The position numbers and the translations under genes are program-made. Shown here one piece after another: positions 17,549 to 25,907 of a stretch of DNA of 52,688 nt (position 1 is its first letter; the number at the start of each line of letters is the position of its first letter). This DNA comes from Chloroflexi bacterium bin20. Lineage in GTDB: Bacteria > Chloroflexota > Anaerolineae > Aggregatilineales > Phototrophicaceae. Location of the stretch: NCBI GenBank assembly GCA_002238485.1, contig MPMG01000002.1:1-52688 (forward strand). Reading direction: 5' to 3'. The notes beneath the pieces are model-generated. The model made no database searches and was not told the origin of the DNA. It saw only the letters and a program-made list of their open reading frames with translations.

Positions 17549-19350
17549 GCTACCGCAAGACCCCCCAGCCACTGCTGCCCAAAACCAAGCCGCCAGTCCA
17601 GCCGGGCGCGCCCGATATCTACCCCGGCCACCCGGTCGCCAGCGGCGAGATTCAGCTAGGCTACGAGAGCCTGGCAGCGCAAATCGCCGGGCGTCCGCTC
17701 GTGCTGATAGATGGCTATGCCGGCGTGCTTTGGGACGATCTGCGCGCGGGATTGACGGCTGTTGGCATAGACCTTCGCTGGATCGCCACAGATGGCTGCC
17801 TCAAGCCAGAGGTTGAGATCGACAGCATGTTGGCGGACTGGCTGGGCGGCGATGATCCGCTCTTCGGCAGACGCTTCCCGGGTGAACTGGTCGACTTTTT
17901 CGATGCAGCGGCATTGGCGCGCATAAAATCCCTCGTTGATGATTCAGCGCAGCCCATCGTCATCTATGGCACAGGCGCATTCCTCTTCGGCGAAGGCTGG
18001 CGCGTCTATGTCGACCTGCCCAAAAACGAAGCGCAGTATCGTTCGCGGGCCGGCGTCTACCGCAACCTCGGCGCAAGAGCCGGCGCGGACGCCAAGACGC
18101 AATACAAGCGCATGTACTTCGTCGACTGGGTGGCGCTGAATCGTCACAAAGCCGCTTATGTCCAGCGCATCGACTGCTTTGTCGATGGGCAAGACCCGGC
18201 GCAGCCCAGTCTCATCGCCAGTCGGCATGCCCGCGCCACATTCAGCCAGCTATCGCGCAGCGCCTTTCGTCCGCGTCCCTGGTTTGAGCCAGGCGCTTGG
18301 GGTGGGCAGTGGTTAAAAAGCAATCTGCCCGGGCTGGCGCAGGCTGTCCCCAATTATGCCTGGTCATTCGAGATGATCGCGCCTGAGCAGGGCATCATTC
18401 TGCAACACGATGACAAACTGCTGGAGCTAAGCTGCGACTGGCTGCAATATCATGACAACGCAGCGGTGCTGGGCGAATACGCCGCCTGTTTTGGCTTTGA
18501 TTTTCCCATCCGCTTCGACTTTCTGGATACGATCGGTGGCGGAAATCTCTCGCTGCAATGCCACCCGCGCCCCGGCTTCATTCGGCGGCAGTTCGGCGAA
18601 CGATTCACCCAGGATGAGACCTATTACATCGTGGCAGCGACAGACGGCGCTTGTGTCTATCTGGGCTTCCAGCCGGGCATCAATCAAGCGGCTTTTCGCG
18701 CTGCACTGGAAGACAGCCAGCAGCAGGGCAAAGCGGTCGCAGTCGAGCGTTTTGTCAAACGGCAGCCAGCGCGTCCCGGCGACCTGTTCTTGATCCCGCA
18801 CGGCGTCGTGCATTGTTCTGGCGCGGGCACGTTGGTGCTGGAAATCAGCGCGACCCCCTACATCTTCACGTTCAAAATGTACGATTGGCTGCGGCGGGGT
18901 CTGGATGGCCTGCCGCGTCCGCTCAACCTGGAGCGCGCCTTCGCCAACCTGGATTTCGCGCTGCAAGGAGATGCTGCCGATGCGCTGGTGTCACAACCGC
19001 AATTGCTGCGCGATGATGCTGACTGCCGCATTGAACAGCTGCCCACGCACGCCCGACATTTTTATGACATCCAACGGCTGACCCTGCGCAGAAAAATCAA
19101 CTGCGAGACGGCTGGATCTCCTCAGTTGCTGATGATCGTCGCGGGTGGAGATATCGAGCTGGCGGCGGGAGAACGCAAGCTGCGCTGCCAATTCGCCGAG
19201 ACCTATGTCTTGCCGGCGGCTGCTGGTCCTTTCGCCCTGCGCGCGCTGGATGAGGAGCCTGCCACGATCATCCGCGCCTACCTGCGAGCAGAGTGGTTCA
19301 CGCAAGACGAGAACCAGTGGCTATTGCGGGATGATTCACCACCAAGATGA
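17545..19350 (+). CDS. Class I mannose-6-phosphate isomerase-like protein, long form
   Basis: 601 aa. The C-terminal half holds the type I phosphomannose isomerase cupin core: zinc ligands Gln338 and His340 in SLQCHPRPGF, Glu358 in TQDETYYIV, and a His in IPHGVVHCSGAG (419-423). The N-terminal third (about 30-200) looks like a P-loop-free kinase-like or nucleoside-kinase-related segment (VLIDGYAGVLWDDLRAGL), as in long bacterial forms of the enzyme. It would interconvert mannose- and fructose-6-phosphate or act on a related sugar. The start overlaps the lipoprotein stop (ATGA). The enzyme class is good; exact substrate unproven. Confidence 0.8.
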   Translation: MSYRKTPQPLLPKTKPPVQPGAPDIYPGHPVASGEIQLGYESLAAQIAGRPLVLIDGYAGVLWDDLRAGLTAVGIDLRWIATDGCLKPEVEIDSMLADWLGGDDPLFGRRFPGELVDFFDAAALARIKSLVDDSAQPIVIYGTGAFLFGEGWRVYVDLPKNEAQYRSRAGVYRNLGARAGADAKTQYKRMYFVDWVALNRHKAAYVQRIDCFVDGQDPAQPSLIASRHARATFSQLSRSAFRPRPWFEPGAWGGQWLKSNLPGLAQAVPNYAWSFEMIAPEQGIILQHDDKLLELSCDWLQYHDNAAVLGEYAACFGFDFPIRFDFLDTIGGGNLSLQCHPRPGFIRRQFGERFTQDETYYIVAATDGACVYLGFQPGINQAAFRAALEDSQQQGKAVAVERFVKRQPARPGDLFLIPHGVVHCSGAGTLVLEISATPYIFTFKMYDWLRRGLDGLPRPLNLERAFANLDFALQGDAADALVSQPQLLRDDADCRIEQLPTHARHFYDIQRLTLRRKINCETAGSPQLLMIVAGGDIELAAGERKLRCQFAETYVLPAAAGPFALRALDEEPATIIRAYLRAEWFTQDENQWLLRDDSPPR

Positions 19351-19356
19351 ATCGCC

Positions 19357-19737
19357 CTACTCCACTGGGTAGGCAATTGTCGTGATGAGGCTCTCGATTT
19401 TGCCGTCGCTGGCATACATGCGCGAGTATTGCACGACAATCGGCACATCACTGCGCAGGCGCAGGCCGTAGGGCACATCAAAGGGAATCTCGAATCCACC
19501 GATCTGCTCGGGTTTGTCGAGGCGCAGGTGCGGGCAACGTTTTGCAGGCACGACCACAGCGATGCCTTCCACGGGCGGACGGTCTTCAAAGTAGAAGTCC
19601 AGCAGGATATTGGCGTCATCGGGCGTGACATTGAGCACGCAGATAGACTCGTGATTTTTGTTGATGGGGTCGGCATCGGCCGGCTCTGCCAGGTAGGCAT
19701 CCGGTATCAGCCAGGTTAGCGCGCCATTGGTGGGCAT
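19357..19737 (-). CDS. ASRT-family (sensory rhodopsin transducer-like) small-molecule-binding protein
   Basis: 126 aa, a single beta-sandwich domain. It matches the Anabaena sensory rhodopsin transducer family at many points: the HESICVLNVTPDDANI block, a VVPAKRCPHLRLD block, SDVPIVVQYSRM, and the final LITTIAYPV. No rhodopsin gene is near. The superfamily has been proposed to bind small molecules, often sugars, in carbohydrate operons. Here it is the last gene of the rhamnose-type operon, 60 bp after the aldolase, so a soluble sugar-sensing or sugar-binding role is inferred. Confidence 0.82.
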   Translation of the reverse strand: MPTNGALTWLIPDAYLAEPADADPINKNHESICVLNVTPDDANILLDFYFEDRPPVEGIAVVVPAKRCPHLRLDKPEQIGGFEIPFDVPYGLRLRSDVPIVVQYSRMYASDGKIESLITTIAYPVE

Positions 19738-19797
19738 CGGTTTTTTCTCCGTGGTTTCGTGGCTGGGGGCGTGGCTTGCCGCATAAATGATCAGCGC

Positions 19798-20556
19798 TCA
19801 GGCATCTACAAAAAGCTTGCGGCGATAAATCTCATCGGGACGCCGGTAGATGTGCTCAACTTCCTCCGCGGGCAGATGAGTCGGCGCACCCGTCAACAGC
19901 GCGCCATGATAGATGCGGGCCGCCTTGACCGCCATAGCGGTGATATTCAGCACCTCGGTCGGCGTCTGCCCCAGCGCGATCAGCCCATGATTGACCAGCA
20001 GAATCAGCTTGGGGGCTTCGCCTTGTTGTTCCTGGTATGCGCGCACCGCCTTGCGCATCTCCAGCGCCAGTGGCAAGCCAGGATCGGCATAGGGCGCCAA
20101 CGCCGACTGTGGTCCGCAGAGAACGACCTCGTCAGGGAAGCGCCGTTGCAGAGCGAAATCGGCGGCGTATTCACTGCACAGCAGTTGATTGACGGCGCTG
20201 GGATGCGTATGCCCGATGTAGCGCGCGCCACACTCGTGCAGCAACATGGCGTGGAAGCTGGCTTCGACAGAGGCATTCAGCCCGTCGCGGCCATCCAGCA
20301 CAGCCGCTTGCGTTCGCGCTTTTTCTTCGCTGAGTGTGGCTGGCGGGTCGTCCAGCAGCGACAGCACGGGAGCCATGCGCAACCTTACGAAGCCATCGGC
20401 GCTGATTTCATGCAGTTGGTGTCCACTGGCTTTGACCAGGAAGCTTTCGTCATCGCAGCGCATGGAGGTATTGCCCTCGCCGATGATGACATAATCTCGC
20501 GCTGGATCGCCCAGGGCGCGCGTCATCTGGATGAGGGAGTCGAACTGTGCGTTCAT
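19798..20556 (-). CDS. Class II aldolase (rhamnulose/fuculose-1-phosphate aldolase-like)
   Basis: 252 aa, class II aldolase/adducin fold. The phosphate-binding opening GEGNTSMR, the zinc pair HTHPSAVN, and the third-His motif NHGLIALGQTP are all present; a Glu in VEASFHAMLLHE is in the catalytic position. The GEGNTS form is closest to the aldolase domain of bifunctional RhaD and to related sugar-phosphate aldolases. With a rhamnulokinase and a rhamnose-type importer upstream, cleavage of L-rhamnulose-1-phosphate to DHAP and L-lactaldehyde is the best guess. The alcohol dehydrogenase domain of bifunctional RhaD is absent. Confidence 0.85.
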   Translation of the reverse strand: MNAQFDSLIQMTRALGDPARDYVIIGEGNTSMRCDDESFLVKASGHQLHEISADGFVRLRMAPVLSLLDDPPATLSEEKARTQAAVLDGRDGLNASVEASFHAMLLHECGARYIGHTHPSAVNQLLCSEYAADFALQRRFPDEVVLCGPQSALAPYADPGLPLALEMRKAVRAYQEQQGEAPKLILLVNHGLIALGQTPTEVLNITAMAVKAARIYHGALLTGAPTHLPAEEVEHIYRRPDEIYRRKLFVDA

Positions 20557-20590
20557 GGCAGAGGCGTCACAGGCCTGGACATGGCAAGTC

Positions 20591-20618
20591 CCCCTCTCCT
20601 AAAGTGACAGAAGAGGGG
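20591..20618 (-). terminator. Hairpin between binding-protein and aldolase genes
   Basis: On the minus strand CCCCTCT (20618-20612) pairs with AGAGGGG (20597-20591). It lies about 30 bp after the stop of the rhamnose-type binding protein and before the aldolase start. There is no T-run, so it more likely stabilises the upstream transcript than ends it. Confidence 0.45.
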
Positions 20619-20646
20619 AAGTGTTGGTCAGACTGCGGTTGGCAGC

Positions 20647-21810
20647 CTAGAAGTCGAAGTCGTTGATGTTGTCGGCTGTGAAGACGAAGGGCGGGCCAAG
20701 CAAGACTTCGCTGCCATTGACGACCATCAATTCGCCCAAACGCCCCGCCATGACGGAGCTATCGCCAGGCATGAACTCGCCATCGACAACGGCGCGCGTT
20801 ACATAGACAGCCGCGTAACCCAGGTCGACCGGGTTCCACAGAATGACATCGCGCACGCAGCCATTGTTGACATAGGGCTTCATGCCATTGGGCGTCGCCA
20901 AGCCAACTACAGCCACATCTGCGCACAAGTCAGCCTGCTGCACCGCGTCGGCGCTGTTGGGCGTGGCTACCGAGGTCATCGCGAAGATGCCGTCCATGTC
21001 TTCGCCGTACTTGTTGATCAGAGTCTGCGCCTGCTGGAAGCTGAGCACGGCGTCTTCTTGCGCCTCGAGCGTTTCTAGCCAGGTCAGGTCGGGATAGCAT
21101 TCGCTGGCATATGCCCACATTTCGGCGATCCAGCGCGCCTGGTTGGGCGTGGTGAAGGTCGAGGTGACGATGCCAAAGGCAGCATCCTCGCCCATCTGGT
21201 CTGCCAGGCTGTCGACTAGGGCCTTGGCGATGCCGTTGAACTCGGCCTGGTTGACGAACCATTCGCGGGCGTCGGGCTCGCTGTTGGCGTCATAGCCGAC
21301 GACATGGATGCCACTTTCCAGGGCTTTGCGCAGCACCGGCGCGATGGCGACCGGGTCATTGGCGGCGAAGAGGATGCCGTCCACGCCCTGGGTGATGTAG
21401 GCATCAATGACCTGGATCTGGTCATCAATGTTGGCTTCGGTGGGCGCGTCGGTCGTTACGCTGACATTGCCCAGCTCTTCGGCAGCTTGCTGCTGGCCGA
21501 GCGTGGTAGCGGCGAAGTAACCGATGCCGACCAGCTTGGGCACATCCACCAGCACGATGTCCATGCCGGCCATATCATCATCCATCATGGCTGGCTGCCC
21601 ACCGTCGTATTCCATCATGCCCATATCTTCGTCCGCGTCTTCGTCCATCATTTCGTCGCTGTCTTCCATCATCTCGTCGCCCATGCCACAAGCGAGCGGG
21701 TTGACAGCCAGGTCATCAGCGCCATCCCAGCGGTCTTGGGCGCTCAGTGGCATGCTGACCAATGCCATCAGCAGCGCCAATATCAGGGTGAGTGCGAATG
21801 TTTTCTTCAT
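20647..21810 (-). CDS. rhaS: Rhamnose-type ABC transporter substrate-binding protein
   Basis: 387 aa with a signal peptide (MKKTFALTLILALLMALVSM, cleavage near LSA-QD). The fold is a LacI-like periplasmic binding protein: AAEELGNVSV, ITQGVDGILFAANDPVAI, and AVVGLATPNG are typical of RhaS/RbsB relatives. Between the signal and the fold lies an unusual insert (about 43-84) in which roughly 70% of residues are Asp, Glu or Met. The start is the ATG at 21810; the open frame upstream is not coding. It delivers the sugar to the two permeases and ATPase encoded upstream. The rhamnose assignment comes mainly from the adjoining rhamnulokinase. Confidence 0.88.
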   Translation of the reverse strand: MKKTFALTLILALLMALVSMPLSAQDRWDGADDLAVNPLACGMGDEMMEDSDEMMDEDADEDMGMMEYDGGQPAMMDDDMAGMDIVLVDVPKLVGIGYFAATTLGQQQAAEELGNVSVTTDAPTEANIDDQIQVIDAYITQGVDGILFAANDPVAIAPVLRKALESGIHVVGYDANSEPDAREWFVNQAEFNGIAKALVDSLADQMGEDAAFGIVTSTFTTPNQARWIAEMWAYASECYPDLTWLETLEAQEDAVLSFQQAQTLINKYGEDMDGIFAMTSVATPNSADAVQQADLCADVAVVGLATPNGMKPYVNNGCVRDVILWNPVDLGYAAVYVTRAVVDGEFMPGDSSVMAGRLGELMVVNGSEVLLGPPFVFTADNINDFDF

Positions 21811-21896
21811 GATGCTTTCTCCAAATGGCTGCTCGGGTTTACGGATCGGGATAATGCTCGTGCTCCTTTGTCCGCTGGCGCACCTCCTTTGCGAGC

Positions 21897-22880
21897 TTAG
21901 TTGCCGCCCCGCCTGGTCTGAATAAAGTTGTTCACCAGTATAGCAAATATCAACACACTGCCGATAACAACAATCGTGGCATCGCTGGTGACGCCGCTCA
22001 ACGCCAAACCATTCTTCAGCAGCTGGATCAATACAACGCCGATCATCGTGCCGGCGACAGAGCCCGTGCCTCCAAAGATGCTCGTTCCGCCCAGCACCAC
22101 CGCCGCGATCACATCCAGCTCGATGCCCGTACCCATGTCCGAGCGCGTCGTGCTCACCCGCGAAACAAAAATATAGCCCGCCACACCCGACATAAAGCCG
22201 CTGAAGGTGTAGATCAGCAGCAGGTAGCGGTTGACTGTCAGCCCGCTGAAGCGAGCGCCCGTCTCGTTGTTGCCGATTGCATACAGCGCCCTCCCCAGCT
22301 GCGTCCGCGCCAGCACGATGCCAAACACCACCACCGCCACGATCAAAAGCCACAGCTGCGTCGGGATGCCCAGAAACTCGCCCTGCCCCAGCTCGAAGAA
22401 CCACTCGGGATAACCGCGCGCCGACCGCGCCTTGCTGATGCCCTCTGCCAGCCCGCGAAACAGCGCCAGCGTCGCCAGCGTCATGATCAGCGGTGGCACA
22501 CCGACACGCACGATGAAGAGGCCGTTGACGAAGCCGGCCAAGGTCCCACTCAATATCCCGGCGCCGATAGCCAGCTCCAGCGGGAAGCCTAGCTCTTGCC
22601 AGCTCCAGCCCAGCACGATCGCTGTCAGCCCCAATATCGAGCCGACAGACAGGTCGATGCCGCCTGTGATGATGATGTAGGTCATGGGGATGGCGATCAA
22701 ACCGACTTCGGTCATGAATCGCCCCTGCTGCAGCAGGTTGTCGACCGTCAGAAATTTGTCGGTGCGCGTGGCCAGAAAGAGCACCGAAACCAGCATGATG
22801 ATGAAGAGCACGCCTTCTTGGCTGATGAGATGGCGGCGCAGCTTTTCCACCACTGTCGGGTTGCGCGGTTCCGATTGCAT
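21897..22880 (-). CDS. rhaQ: Sugar ABC transporter permease (RhaQ/RbsC type)
   Basis: 327 aa, BPD_transp_2 permease with eight or more helices. GGIDLSVGSILGLTA is the diagnostic motif of ribose/rhamnose-type permeases, and LGRALYAIGNNETGARFSG is the second conserved block facing the ATPase. GGTSIFGGTGSVAGTMIGV closes the core. It starts 13 bp after the stop of a second permease of the same family, giving a heterodimeric channel as in RhaPQ. The order of P and Q cannot be decided from sequence. Confidence 0.9.
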   Translation of the reverse strand: MQSEPRNPTVVEKLRRHLISQEGVLFIIMLVSVLFLATRTDKFLTVDNLLQQGRFMTEVGLIAIPMTYIIITGGIDLSVGSILGLTAIVLGWSWQELGFPLELAIGAGILSGTLAGFVNGLFIVRVGVPPLIMTLATLALFRGLAEGISKARSARGYPEWFFELGQGEFLGIPTQLWLLIVAVVVFGIVLARTQLGRALYAIGNNETGARFSGLTVNRYLLLIYTFSGFMSGVAGYIFVSRVSTTRSDMGTGIELDVIAAVVLGGTSIFGGTGSVAGTMIGVVLIQLLKNGLALSGVTSDATIVVIGSVLIFAILVNNFIQTRRGGN

Positions 22881-22893
22881 GCTTTCTGTCCCC

Positions 22894-24309
22894 CTACAAA
22901 CGTTGCCGACGCCTGCGCAGCAGATCCGCCAGCACCGTCACCAGAATCAGCAAGCCCTGCACCGCTTTCAACCAAAACGGCGATACATTGATGAACACCA
23001 TCGCCGAGCGGATGAAATTCAGCAGCAACGTCGCCATGGTCGAGCCGACAGCCGTGCCTGTCCCGCCCAGGATGCTGACGCCACCCACCACCGATGCCGT
23101 AATCACCGACAATTCCAGCGCCGGCGGTGGCGTTGCCTGGATGATGTTGAATTGCGTGGAATACATCACGCTGGCCACGCCCACAAACAGTCCATTGAGA
23201 ATGAACACGGTCATCACCAGGCGTCGCCGCGACAAACCAGAAAGTCGCGCCGCTTCGACATTGCCGCCCAGCGCATAAAAGGCCCGACCGGTCGCACTGT
23301 AGCGCATCCACAATGCCACGCCGATCGTCAGCACGACCATGATGATGATCGGCATGGGGATGCCCAGCGGACGCATCTGCGACAAGAAATAGTCGGCCGG
23401 CATATCGCGTACGCGATCGCCCTGCGCCCAGATAATCAATATGCCCTTGATAATGCTCAGCATGCCCAGCGTCACCACAATTGATGGAATGCGCAGGTAC
23501 GCCACCAGGAAACCGATCATCGCGCCAAATCCGCCGCCGATCACCAGGGGCGCCAGCCAAGCCAGTGGCGCAGGCGTCCCCGCAACCACCAGCCGACCGC
23601 TGATCACCGCCAGCAAGCCCACCAGCGAACCCACCGAAATGTCGATATTGCCGGTGACGATCACCATGGTCATTCCCAGCGCCGCCACCGCGATATAGGC
23701 ATTGCCCGCCAGGTTGTCGCTGATGTTGCGCTCTTGCAGATAACGCGGATTCGCCAGCCCAATCACGATCATCAGCAGCAGCAAGCCAAAGAGAATCACG
23801 CTCTCCTGGTTGCCAAAGAGCTTGGCAAGTCGATAACGCGGCGCGGGCACAGAACGTGGAATCAGCGCTTGCAGGGCGGCGGCCACCGACGCGCCCAACA
23901 TGATCCAAAAGGCGATACCGAGACTGCCTATGATCGTGCCTTCCCCCCATTCGTTGGGAGGACCGAGGGCGGTTTCGCGGAAAAAGTTGATGTAATAGAC
24001 CAGCGCCAACATGCCCGCCAGCGCCATCAACAGCGAAATGGCGCGCGCAGCTCCGGGCGCCAGCACATTCCAGAGGCCCAAGAGCAGCATGCCCAGCGCA
24101 GCCAGCGGCACAACCTCCAGTCCGGTCTTGAATAGCCCAAGCTCGTTGGCATTTTTGCTTTCTGTCAGCACAGCGACAGTCGATGGTCCGCGCTCCGGCT
24201 GGATGACAAAAGGCAGCAGGAAATAGGCGCCGATGATGACCACTGCCAGCGCGATGCCCAAGAAGTCCAACAGATGGCGCGGCGTGGGCGCAGATTTGTC
24301 TTTGTTCAT
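22894..24309 (-). CDS. rhaP: Sugar ABC transporter permease with N-terminal membrane extension
   Basis: 471 aa, about 140 longer than usual. The core (from about residue 165) has VTGNIDISVGSLVGLLAV, GRAFYALGGNVEAARLSG and GGVSILGGTGTAVGSTMA, matching RhaP/RbsC permeases. The N-terminal 160 residues add about four helices (near 14-34, 64-82, 86-108, 128-148) with no clear family. A stretch encoding residues about 109-124 (DNA 23939-23985) resembles the intergenic family A hairpin repeat. Its start overlaps the ATPase stop by ATGA. Confidence 0.88.
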   Translation of the reverse strand: MNKDKSAPTPRHLLDFLGIALAVVIIGAYFLLPFVIQPERGPSTVAVLTESKNANELGLFKTGLEVVPLAALGMLLLGLWNVLAPGAARAISLLMALAGMLALVYYINFFRETALGPPNEWGEGTIIGSLGIAFWIMLGASVAAALQALIPRSVPAPRYRLAKLFGNQESVILFGLLLLMIVIGLANPRYLQERNISDNLAGNAYIAVAALGMTMVIVTGNIDISVGSLVGLLAVISGRLVVAGTPAPLAWLAPLVIGGGFGAMIGFLVAYLRIPSIVVTLGMLSIIKGILIIWAQGDRVRDMPADYFLSQMRPLGIPMPIIIMVVLTIGVALWMRYSATGRAFYALGGNVEAARLSGLSRRRLVMTVFILNGLFVGVASVMYSTQFNIIQATPPPALELSVITASVVGGVSILGGTGTAVGSTMATLLLNFIRSAMVFINVSPFWLKAVQGLLILVTVLADLLRRRRQRL

Positions 24310-25838
24310 GACGCAGCGCTAGCGGCTCTGCGAGCAGCTTCGCTCATCATGGCGTGGGCGACTGTCTCTTGCGTGGCTTCATCGCGGCTGAATTCGCCGA
24401 CCAGACGACCCTCGCGCATGACCAGGATGCGATCGCTCATCGCCAGGATCTCTGGCAGTTCGCTCGAGATCATCAAGATGGCCAAGCCCTGTTCGGCAGC
24501 CAGACGGCTCATCAGTCGGTGGATTTCGGCTTTTGCGCCGACATCGATTCCCCGCGTTGGCTCGTCCATGATCAGCAGGCTGGGCTCGCTGGCCAGCCAC
24601 TTGCTGACAACGACTTTTTGCTGGTTGCCGCCGCTCAGCTTGTTGGTGATCTGCTCTGGGCCCGTGGCGCGGATGCTCAGCTGCTTGATAGAACGATTGG
24701 CGAGCGAACGTTCCTGGGCGCGATTGATGAATGTGTTGCGAGAAACAGTATCCAAAACCGCCATGGATGTGTTTTCGCGGATGGTCATCTCGCGGATGAG
24801 CCCCTGGTGGCCACGATCTTCGGGCACATAGCCGATGCCCTGCGCCACCGCTTCCGACGGTCTGCTGATCTTCACCGGCGCGCCATTGATGATAATCTCG
24901 CCCGACTCGGCTGGCAGCACGCCAAAGATGACCTGCGCTGTCTCGCTGCGGCCACTGCCCACCAAACCAGCCAGCCCCACGATCTCTCCCGCGCGCACTG
25001 AGAAGGAGATGTCGCGAGTCAAAGGCGGACGATTCAGATTGCGCAGCTCCAGCACCACATCGCCGATCTTCGCCACCTGCTTGGGGAAGAGGTTCTCGAT
25101 CTTGCGCCCCACCATCATGCTGATCAACTCGGCTTCGCTGGTATCCGTGACCTGCTGCGTGCCAATCGTCTCGCCATCGCGCAGCACAGTGACACGGTCT
25201 GCCAGCTCGAAGACTTCGTTGAGGCGGTGACTGATATAAATGATGCTGACTCCGCGTTCGCGCAGCAGCCTCACAATGCTAAAAAGCTGCTCGACATCGC
25301 TTTCTGTCAGGGCGGCGGTCGGCTCGTCCATGATCAAGATCTGCGCATCCAGCGATAGCGCCTTGGCGATCTCCACGCGCTGCCGGTTGCCCACATTGAG
25401 CGTGCCCACCTTCGCGCCGACATCCAGGTTGTGAATATTCAGCTCGGCCAGCAGGTCTTCTGCGCCGCTTTCCATGCGTTCCCAGTCGATCGTCTGCAAG
25501 CCCAGGCGCTTTTTCATCGGCGCATGACCCATGAAGATATTCTCGGCCACCGAAAGTTCCGGGTACAAACCGAGTTCCTGATAAATGGTGGCGATGCCAG
25601 CCAAGTGCGCTTCACGCGGGTTGACGAAGTGAACCGCCCGTCCATCCAGCTGGATATCGCCGCTGTCGGGTTGATAAACGCCAGACACAATCTTGATCAT
25701 GGTCGATTTGCCAGCGCCATTTTCGCCGATGAGCGCATGCACTTCGCCACGCCGCACCTCGAAGTGCGCATCCTTCAGCGCTTGCACGCCAGGAAAGTTT
25801 TTGTTGATGCCCTGCATCTGCAGCAGCGCGTCGCTCAT
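24306..25838 (-). CDS. rhaT: Sugar ABC transporter ATP-binding protein (RhaT/RbsA type)
   Basis: 510 aa, two ABC domains in one chain, as in RbsA/RhaT/MglA. The first domain has Walker A GENGAGKS at 38-45, a signature-like LNVGNRQRVEIA, and Walker B ILIMDEPTAAL. The second has a degenerate P-loop (GLVGSGRSE), signature LSGGNQQKV and Walker B LLIMDEPTRGIDVG. It lies 69 bp after the kinase gene and overlaps the first permease by 4 bp. It energises import of the pentose or deoxyhexose. Confidence 0.95.
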   Translation of the reverse strand: MSDALLQMQGINKNFPGVQALKDAHFEVRRGEVHALIGENGAGKSTMIKIVSGVYQPDSGDIQLDGRAVHFVNPREAHLAGIATIYQELGLYPELSVAENIFMGHAPMKKRLGLQTIDWERMESGAEDLLAELNIHNLDVGAKVGTLNVGNRQRVEIAKALSLDAQILIMDEPTAALTESDVEQLFSIVRLLRERGVSIIYISHRLNEVFELADRVTVLRDGETIGTQQVTDTSEAELISMMVGRKIENLFPKQVAKIGDVVLELRNLNRPPLTRDISFSVRAGEIVGLAGLVGSGRSETAQVIFGVLPAESGEIIINGAPVKISRPSEAVAQGIGYVPEDRGHQGLIREMTIRENTSMAVLDTVSRNTFINRAQERSLANRSIKQLSIRATGPEQITNKLSGGNQQKVVVSKWLASEPSLLIMDEPTRGIDVGAKAEIHRLMSRLAAEQGLAILMISSELPEILAMSDRILVMREGRLVGEFSRDEATQETVAHAMMSEAARRAASAAS

Positions 25839-25907
25839 TCTTGTGTCCTGTGTGTGTTGACCCGAGCGCAGCCCCTGGCCAGCCGAAGGCGCCGCATTAT
25901 ACCTTGT

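Noticed and set aside
20647..22404. Extended open frame upstream of the rhamnose binding protein as a 585-residue protein
   Set aside because: The extra N-terminal part runs antisense-free but out of frame over the permease gene; the true start is the signal-peptide Met at 21810.
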